10,505 nucleotides of DNA from JAVBUP01 sp031555175 (GTDB taxonomy: Bacteria > Bacillota_I > Bacilli_A > Erysipelotrichales > Coprobacillaceae): assembly GCA_031555175.1 (NCBI GenBank), contig JAVBUP010000047.1, positions 1 through 10,505 of the forward strand. Reading direction: 5' to 3'. The notes beneath the pieces are model-generated. The model searched no databases, was not told where the DNA came from, and saw only the letters and a list, made by a program, of their open reading frames with translations. Numbering within the stretch: the first letter of the stretch is position 1; each line of letters opens with the position of its first letter. Positions 6,433-10,505 of the stretch are shown here, piece by piece. Made by a program: the position numbers and the translations under genes.

Positions 6433-7443
6433 ATGGCTGAGAAGAAAGTTAAAGAAGTTGAGGGCAAGGATGCCAAGTTAGAGAAAGCATTATCAGATAT
6501 TGAGAAACAATTTGGTAAAGGTTCTATAATGAGACTTGGAGATCGCTCGGATGTTAAAGTGGATGTAATACCATCTGGATCGATTAATTTAGATATTTGT
6601 TTAGGAGTTGGAGGATACCCTAAGGGGCGCATTATTGAAATATATGGTCCTGAGTCTTCTGGTAAAACTACATTAGCGTTGCATGCAATTGCTCAAGTAC
6701 AAAAGATGGGTGGTAGAGCTGCATTTATAGATGCTGAACATGCGATTGATCCGATGTATGCAAAAAACTTGGGAGTTAATATTGATGAATTAATTCTTTC
6801 ACAACCAGATAATGGGGAACAAGCTTTAGACATTGCAGATACATTAATTGGATCTGGGGCGATTGATTTGATCATTGTCGACTCAGTTGCTGCTCTTGTA
6901 CCACAAATCGAGTTGGAAGGGGAAATGAGTGATCAACAAATGGGTCTGCAAGCTCGTTTGATGTCAAAAGGGTTAAGAAAAATTTCTGGATCAATGAATA
7001 AGAATAATTGTACAGTCATTTTTATTAATCAATTACGTGAGAAAATTGGTGTATCATATGGTAATCCAGAAACAACTGCTGGTGGGCGTGCCCTTAAATT
7101 CTTTGCAACTATTCGCATTGACATTCGTAAGTCGCAAGCAATTAAGCAAGGAACGGATGTAGTTGGTAACGAAGTAAATATCAAAGTAGTAAAGAATAAA
7201 GTAGCACCACCATTTAAAGTTGCAAGCGTAGATATTATTTTTGGAAGAGGAATTTCTCGTGATGGTGAAGTTATTGATATTGCAACTGAACATGATATTA
7301 TTGATAAGGCTGGGGCTTGGTATTCTTATAAAGGCGAAAAGATTGGTCAGGGTAGAGAAAATGTTAAAATATATTTAGCTGAACATCCTGAAGTCATGCA
7401 AGAAATTGAAGTTGCTATAAAAGGAGTCTTAGAAAATAAATAA
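6433..7443 (+). CDS. recA: Recombinase RecA
   Basis: RecA forms ATP-dependent filaments on single-stranded DNA, drives strand exchange and serves as SOS co-protease where LexA exists. All core motifs are present: KQFGKGSIMRLGD (25-37), Walker A GPESSGKT (72-79), FIDAEHAIDP, the Walker B strand LIIVDSVAAL, INQLREKIG and the DNA-binding loop L2 around GNPETTAGG. At 336 residues it has a short C-terminus without the acidic tail of E. coli RecA. A strong AGGAGG (6421-6426) lies 6 nt before the ATG. Only 30 nt separate it from cinA. It may be read from the rodZ promoter and perhaps from a weak internal promoter (TTGAAA 6377-6382, 17 nt, TAAAAA 6400-6405). I see no CGAAC-N4-GTTCG-like SOS box upstream. 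A terminator follows directly. Confidence 0.98.
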   Translation: MAEKKVKEVEGKDAKLEKALSDIEKQFGKGSIMRLGDRSDVKVDVIPSGSINLDICLGVGGYPKGRIIEIYGPESSGKTTLALHAIAQVQKMGGRAAFIDAEHAIDPMYAKNLGVNIDELILSQPDNGEQALDIADTLIGSGAIDLIIVDSVAALVPQIELEGEMSDQQMGLQARLMSKGLRKISGSMNKNNCTVIFINQLREKIGVSYGNPETTAGGRALKFFATIRIDIRKSQAIKQGTDVVGNEVNIKVVKNKVAPPFKVASVDIIFGRGISRDGEVIDIATEHDIIDKAGAWYSYKGEKIGQGRENVKIYLAEHPEVMQEIEVAIKGVLENK

Positions 7444-7448
7444 AATAT

Positions 7449-7490
7449 GGCTAATACAAATGTTATAAACACAGTATTAGTCTTTTTTTT
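7449..7490 (+). terminator. Intrinsic terminator after recA
   Basis: GGCTAATAC (7449-7457) pairs with GTATTAGTC (7474-7482), nine pairs including one G-U, and is followed by eight T (7483-7490). A small inner pairing (TGTT/AACA) can form in the loop. It closes the rodZ-pgsA-cinA-recA operon. Confidence 0.85.
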
Positions 7491-7492
7491 CG

Positions 7493-7521
7493 TTGCTAAA
7501 AATGCAAAATTATTATACAAT
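7493..7521 (+). promoter_or_regulatory. Promoter of rny
   Basis: TTGCTA (7493-7498), a 17-nt spacer and TACAAT (7516-7521) make a good sigma-A-type promoter, immediately after the recA terminator. Transcription would start near 7528 and give an untranslated leader of about 100 nt. Confidence 0.7.
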
Positions 7522-7527
7522 AACGGT

Positions 7528-7631
7528 ATATTGAGTGCGTATGGCTAGCACTAGATATGTATTTTTAAGATTAATAAAACGATTTTCGTTATACTAGTAT
7601 ATAAATATATATAATTTAAAGGGAGAAACAT
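7528..7631 (+). other. Long AT-rich leader of rny with small inverted repeats
   Basis: The leader holds a 5-bp hairpin (AACGA, 7578-7582, with TCGTT, 7586-7590). It abuts and shares one base with the perfect 12-bp palindrome TATACTAGTATA (7590-7601). A TATAAT occurs at 7610-7615 but would start RNA inside the Shine-Dalgarno, so it is unlikely to be a promoter. No known riboswitch was recognised. Confidence 0.4.
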
Positions 7632-9179
7632 ATGGATATAGGAACAATATCATCATATGTTCTAGCAGTTGTAATTGGTGTTATTTTAGCTGTGCTATTT
7701 TATACTTTTACAAACAACCGTGCTAAAAGAGCTGCTTTAAAATCAATTGAGGATGCTAAGCAAAGAGCAGATGCAATTATCAAAGAAGCTATTTTGGATG
7801 GTAAAACAAGAGCATATGAACTGAAAATTGAAACAGAAAAGACATTAAATGAAAAGAAACAAGAAATAGCCCATTCTGAAAGTATATTATTGCAAAGAGA
7901 ACAGGGAATTGATAGAAGAGATTTAGCATTACAAAATAGAGAATCTCTTTTAGATCAAGAAAATCAAAGAGTAAAAGAAAAATACTCTGAATTAAGTAAA
8001 AAAGAAGAAGAAATAAACGAAAGAAATAATCAAATTTTATCTGAGTTAGAAAGAATAGCATCGTTAACTGTTAATGATGCAAAAGAATTAATTAGAAAAG
8101 AAGCACAAAGTCAAGTAGAAAAAGAAATGGTTACTTTTATCCGTGATCAAGAAGAAGAAGCTAAAGCCAAAGCTAATGATAACGCACGTGAAATTATAGC
8201 GCATGCAATGCAACGCTATGCTCAAGAAGCAACTGTTGAAAGAAATGTATCAGTAGTTCCTCTTGCATCAGAGGAAATGAAAGGTAGAATTATTGGACGT
8301 GAAGGAAGAAACATCAAAGCACTAGAATTAGCGACTGGTGTTGATTTAATAATTGATGATACACCTGAAGCAATTACTATTTCTTCATTTGACCCAATCA
8401 GAAGAGAAATAGCTAGACAGTCAATTGAAAAATTATTGTCAGATGGAAGAATTCATCCAGGGCGTATTGAAGAAATAGTTGAGAGAGTACGTACTGAGTT
8501 AGATGAAACAATGAGAAAAGCTGGTGAAGATGCAACATTCCAATTAGGGATTGCAAAAGTAGATCGTGAGATTATTTCTTTACTAGGTAAGTTAAAATAT
8601 CGTACAAGTTATGGACAAAATGCTTTACAGCATTCACTTGAAGTTGCACATTTGTCTGGAATTATGGCTGCTGAGTTGGGATTGAATCAACAATTAGCTA
8701 AGCGTGCTGGATTATTGCATGACCTTGGTAAATCTGTCGATTATGAAATTGAAGGAAGCCATGTGGAAATTGGCTCTAGATTAGCTAAGAAATATGGTGA
8801 AAATGATATTGTAATTAATGCAATTGAATCACACCATGGTGATACACAAACTACTTCAATTATCTCAGTATTAGTAGCAATTGCTGACACATTAAGCGCT
8901 GCTAGACCAGGGGCTAGATTAGAAAGTTTTGAAAATTACATTCAACGTCTTGAAAAATTAGAAAAAATTACTAATTCTTATGATGGTGTTGATAAGTCAT
9001 TTGCTATTCAAGCTGGACGAGAAGTTCGTGTTATGGTAAAGCCTGATAAACTTGATGATGAAAAGTGTTATCAATTAGCTCGTGATATTAAAGAAAAAAT
9101 CGAAAATGAATTAACATATCCAGGACAAATTAAAGTTACTGTGATTCGTGAAATTAGAGCAAATGAAATTGCAAAATAA
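7632..9179 (+). CDS. rny: Ribonuclease Y
   Basis: RNase Y is the membrane-bound endonuclease that starts mRNA decay and processing in many Bacillota. The order of parts is typical: an N-terminal membrane helix (about 6-26), a long charged coiled coil (about 30-200), a KH RNA-binding domain with the loop GREG inside GRIIGREGRNIKA (218-230), and an HD domain. In the HD domain, His334 (QHSLEVA), the HD pair His363-Asp364 (LLHDLGKS), HHGD (401-404) and Asp419 (AIADT) supply the metal ligands. The C-terminal RnY domain ends with YPGQIKVTVIRE. At 515 residues it is close to the B. subtilis length. AAAGGGAG lies 6 nt before the ATG. The gene has its own promoter after the recA terminator, and a hairpin terminator starts 3 nt after its stop. 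Order recA-rny-ymdB matches Bacilli. Confidence 0.97.
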   Translation: MDIGTISSYVLAVVIGVILAVLFYTFTNNRAKRAALKSIEDAKQRADAIIKEAILDGKTRAYELKIETEKTLNEKKQEIAHSESILLQREQGIDRRDLALQNRESLLDQENQRVKEKYSELSKKEEEINERNNQILSELERIASLTVNDAKELIRKEAQSQVEKEMVTFIRDQEEEAKAKANDNAREIIAHAMQRYAQEATVERNVSVVPLASEEMKGRIIGREGRNIKALELATGVDLIIDDTPEAITISSFDPIRREIARQSIEKLLSDGRIHPGRIEEIVERVRTELDETMRKAGEDATFQLGIAKVDREIISLLGKLKYRTSYGQNALQHSLEVAHLSGIMAAELGLNQQLAKRAGLLHDLGKSVDYEIEGSHVEIGSRLAKKYGENDIVINAIESHHGDTQTTSIISVLVAIADTLSAARPGARLESFENYIQRLEKLEKITNSYDGVDKSFAIQAGREVRVMVKPDKLDDEKCYQLARDIKEKIENELTYPGQIKVTVIREIRANEIAK

Positions 9180-9181
9180 GA

Positions 9182-9208
9182 AAGGATAGGTTACTATCCT
9201 TCTTTTTT
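9182..9208 (+). terminator. Terminator/attenuator between rny and ymdB
   Basis: AAGGATAG (9182-9189) pairs perfectly with CTATCCTT (9194-9201) around a GTTA loop, then C and six T (9203-9208). The stem has only three G-C pairs, so read-through is likely. No promoter fits between it and ymdB. Confidence 0.75.
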
Positions 9209-9222
9209 AGAAAGGTGATATG

Positions 9223-10017
9223 ATGAAAATATTATATTTAGGCGATATAGTTGGCCCACTAGGTAGAGAAATGATTAAGGATTATCTTAGTCAAATTAAA
9301 AGCAAATACTCAATTGATATAGTATTTGCAAATGGTGAGAATAGTGCTCATGGCAAAGGAATAACTCGTAATGTGTATGAAGAATTGGTTTTTGAAGGTA
9401 TATCGCTAATTACTATGGGAAATCATACATATGCGAAGAAGGATATTTTTGAGTTCATCGATGACGCAGACAGATTAATTGTTCCACTTAATAAACCTAA
9501 CTCTTTACCAGGAGTTGGAACCCGTATGATTGAAGTAATGGGAAAGAAAATTCGTGTCACTAATATTTTAGGCCAAGCATTAATGGGAAATGTATATGAT
9601 AATCCATATAAGGCATTTGATGAAATCCTAAAAAGTGATACATCTGATATTCACATTGTAGATTTTCATGCAGAGACTACATCTGAGAAAATTGCGTTTG
9701 CATATAACTATGATGGTGAAGTATCAGCAATTTTAGGCACACACACCCATGTACAAACAGCCGATAATCGAATTCTTCCAAAAGGTAGTGCTTATATTTC
9801 AGATATTGGAATGACTGGACCATATGATGGTGTGATTGGTCAAGAGGTTACGCATATTATTGAAAGAATGAAAACAGGAGTTTTGGGTCAATTTGTATTA
9901 GCTGATGGTGCTGGACAGTTATCAGGAGTTATTATTGAAATAGATAATCTGAGCAATAAAGTTATTAGCATTAATAGATTACAGATTAATCCCGATAATA
10001 AATTTAAGAAAGCTTAG
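9223..10017 (+). CDS. ymdB: YmdB-family metallophosphoesterase (cyclic nucleotide phosphodiesterase)
   Basis: B. subtilis YmdB is a di-metal phosphodiesterase active on 2',3'-cyclic nucleotides and affects biofilm and motility expression. This protein keeps the metal ligands: Asp8 (YLGDIVG), Glu39-Asn40 (NGEN), Asn67-His68 (GNHT), His149 (DFHAE), and His174 and His176 (GTHTHVQT). It also keeps AYISDIGMTGPYDGVIG. Glu39 falls at the number of the catalytic Glu39 in B. subtilis YmdB. The block after GNHT reads YAKK, where WD-like residues are usual. Length is 264 residues, normal for the family. Two adjacent ATG codons exist (9220 and 9223); AAAGGTG (9211-9217) gives 5 nt spacing to 9223 and only 2 nt to 9220, so I chose 9223. 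It lies downstream of rny across a terminator and must be read through from rny or from a promoter within it. Confidence 0.93.
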   Translation: MKILYLGDIVGPLGREMIKDYLSQIKSKYSIDIVFANGENSAHGKGITRNVYEELVFEGISLITMGNHTYAKKDIFEFIDDADRLIVPLNKPNSLPGVGTRMIEVMGKKIRVTNILGQALMGNVYDNPYKAFDEILKSDTSDIHIVDFHAETTSEKIAFAYNYDGEVSAILGTHTHVQTADNRILPKGSAYISDIGMTGPYDGVIGQEVTHIIERMKTGVLGQFVLADGAGQLSGVIIEIDNLSNKVISINRLQINPDNKFKKA

Positions 10018-10029
10018 TTTATCTATCAC

Positions 10030-10064
10030 AAATAGTAATGTTTTAATTTTATACTATTTATTTT
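10030..10064 (+). terminator. Weak AT-rich hairpin after ymdB
   Basis: AAATAGTA (10030-10037) pairs with TACTATTT (10052-10059) around a 14-nt loop, followed by ATTTT. The stem has only one or two G-C pairs and the loop is large, so this is a doubtful terminator. It also overlaps the -35 of the next gene. Confidence 0.3.
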
Positions 10065-10085
10065 ATAATTCATTTGGTGTATAAT
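10057..10085 (+). promoter_or_regulatory. Promoter of the small gene
   Basis: A perfect -10 TATAAT (10080-10085) lies 17 nt after a weak -35, TTTATT (10057-10062). Transcription would start near 10092, about 20 nt before the ATG and just before AGGAGG. Confidence 0.55.
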
Positions 10086-10111
10086 ACGGTTGTTAATAGG
10101 AGGATATTATT

Positions 10112-10366
10112 ATGGTAAGAGTAATTATGAGTGCAGCAATGTTACAAAAATTAGTTGATTTCTTTGATGGGTATTCTGATGAAAACATTAGAAGCTGTAA
10201 ATTTATCTCTAAATCTGGGATTAAAGGAACATTTGAAATCGATACTGATATGGATGCAGCTACAACTGCTAGCTATGTTAAAAGAGTATTTGGTAAAAAA
10301 TGCCCTGAAGCTTCAGCAATGTATTATTCAGTTCAACCTGACGAGTTTTTCAATAAAGGATATTAG
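10112..10366 (+). CDS. Small protein of unknown function (84 residues)
   Basis: I do not recognise this protein. It is very likely real: AGGAGG (10098-10103) lies 8 nt before the ATG, a TATAAT-containing promoter precedes it and a strong terminator-like hairpin follows. It has no signal peptide or membrane segment. The pattern suggests strand (VRVIMSA), helix (LQKLVDFFD), two strands (RSCKFISK and GTFEIDTD), helix (AATTASYVKRVFG) and strand (AMYYSVQP), a beta-alpha-beta-beta-alpha-beta order like ferredoxin-type folds. That is my reading by eye, not a fold prediction. It has two cysteines (C29, C64). It occupies the place of spoVS after ymdB in B. subtilis and is nearly the same length, but the residues do not match SpoVS. 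The last base of its TAG stop may be the first base of an inserted IS element, so the C-terminus may not be the original one. Confidence 0.8.
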   Translation: MVRVIMSAAMLQKLVDFFDGYSDENIRSCKFISKSGIKGTFEIDTDMDAATTASYVKRVFGKKCPEASAMYYSVQPDEFFNKGY

Positions 10367-10382
10367 GTTCTTAGTCAACCGT
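10366..10382 (+). repeat. Candidate terminal inverted repeat of an ISL3-type element
   Basis: GGTTCTTAGTCAACCGT begins at the last base of the small gene's stop codon and lies about 45 nt beyond the stop of the minus-strand transposase, where the IS end is expected. From memory, ISL3-family ends start with GG and a nearby TCTT. The partner repeat is outside the window. The eight bases before it (GGATATTA, 10358-10365) would be the target duplication if this is the true end. Confidence 0.45.
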
Positions 10383-10417
10383 AGGGGTAAACTTAATAAA
10401 AGTTTATCCCTTTTGTT
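10383..10417 (+). terminator. Strong terminator-like hairpin after the small gene
   Basis: AGGGGTAAACTT (10383-10394) pairs with AAGTTTATCCCT (10400-10411), 12 pairs with one G-U, around the loop AATAA, followed by TTTTGTT. It works in the plus direction: on the minus strand the wobble becomes A-C and no T tract follows. If the IS end lies at 10366, this hairpin is inside the element and would block transcription entering it from outside. Confidence 0.8.
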
Positions 10418-10426
10418 ATAAAAATG

Positions 10427-10505
10427 TTAGTAGGAACAGTTAAGTAATAGGATACGTTTACGATAATGAACGAATGATCTATATCCATAAGCTGTTCTTT
10501 TTAAA
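10427..10505 (-). CDS. C-terminal end of an ISL3-family transposase, running off the right edge
   Basis: On the minus strand the frame from 10504 down to a TAA stop at 10429-10427 reads 25 residues, including KRTAYGYRSF, HYRKRILLL and a terminal NCSY. The pattern K-R-x-A-[YF]-G-[YF]-R-x-F-x3-[YF]-x-x-R-I is what I know from the extreme C-terminus of ISL3-family DDE transposases. The rest of the gene, with the catalytic DDE residues, lies beyond the window, so intactness cannot be judged. The gene faces the small gene convergently, and the expected IS end and a hairpin lie between them. The piece is too short for certainty, but the signature and the adjacent repeat support each other. Confidence 0.68.
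   Translation of the reverse strand, partial: LKRTAYGYRSFVHYRKRILLLNCSY

Noticed and set aside
7610..7615. TATAAT as a second rny promoter
   Set aside because: No -35 at a suitable distance, and the start site would fall in the Shine-Dalgarno; likely chance in a TA-rich run.
7789..8061. Minus-strand Phe/Leu-rich open frame of 90 codons
   Set aside because: Antisense of the Lys/Glu-rich coiled coil of RNase Y, which automatically gives Phe/Leu codons.
10112..10366. Small gene as SpoVS, suggested by position and length
   Set aside because: The residues do not match the strongly conserved SpoVS sequence, and the apparent strand/helix order differs.
10155..10421. Second plus-strand frame overlapping the small gene
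   Set aside because: Out-of-frame with the well-placed AGGAGG start at 10112; it runs through the terminator hairpin and is Leu/Lys-rich like a shifted frame.
10432..10499. Long imperfect stem (AGGAACAGTT with AGCTGTTCTT, inner GGATA with TATCC) and T run on the plus strand, resembling a riboswitch or small RNA with terminator
   Set aside because: The same bases read on the minus strand as the C-terminus of an ISL3-type transposase; the pairing includes two G-U pairs and no known RNA family fits.
1..10505. CRISPR array, tRNA genes or other tandem repeats
   Set aside because: No regularly spaced direct repeats or cloverleaf-like sequence were seen on either strand.

Overview
The window is chromosomal DNA of an AT-rich, Gram-positive-lineage bacterium with a wall (Bacillota). 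Gene content and order resemble Bacilli, and the reduced forms of several genes suggest an Erysipelotrichia-like or related lineage; that placement is inference. TGG encodes Trp and no TGA is read through, so this is not a Mycoplasma-type code. The ten genes whose ends lie inside the window stop with TAA (7) or TAG (3), never TGA.

Two conserved Bacilli gene blocks are joined here. Block 1 (about 1-4350) is the wall and cell-division block. On the minus strand, recU is translationally coupled (TAATG) to a class A penicillin-binding protein (ponA), which ends at a terminator. Another minus-strand gene begins at the left edge. Divergent from recU, gpsB runs on the plus strand and abuts the RNase P RNA gene rnpB, which ends at its own terminator. 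Block 2 (about 4358-10017) is rodZ-pgsA-cinA(C-terminal domain)-recA, coupled by two TAATG overlaps and closed by a terminator after recA. Next come a good promoter, rny (RNase Y), a hairpin terminator and ymdB. In Bacillus subtilis these two blocks lie far apart.

The right end (about 10018-10505) is less ordinary. A small unrecognised gene of 84 codons, with its own promoter and Shine-Dalgarno, sits where B. subtilis has spoVS. Its stop codon is followed at once by a candidate IS terminal inverted repeat and a strong hairpin. After that, on the minus strand, comes the last 25 codons of what looks like an ISL3-family transposase running off the window. I infer an IS insertion at the 3' end of the small gene.

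Functionally the window joins wall synthesis and its control (PBP1, GpsB, RodZ), phospholipid synthesis (PgsA), recombination (RecU, RecA), RNA processing and turnover (RNase P, RNase Y), a phosphodiesterase (YmdB) and NMN deamidation (CinA/PncC domain). I found no CRISPR array, toxin-antitoxin pair, tRNA or recognised riboswitch. The points most worth a second look are the IS boundary with its orphan gene, the zero-spacing gpsB/rnpB junction with a trimmed RNase P RNA, and the terminator between rny and ymdB.
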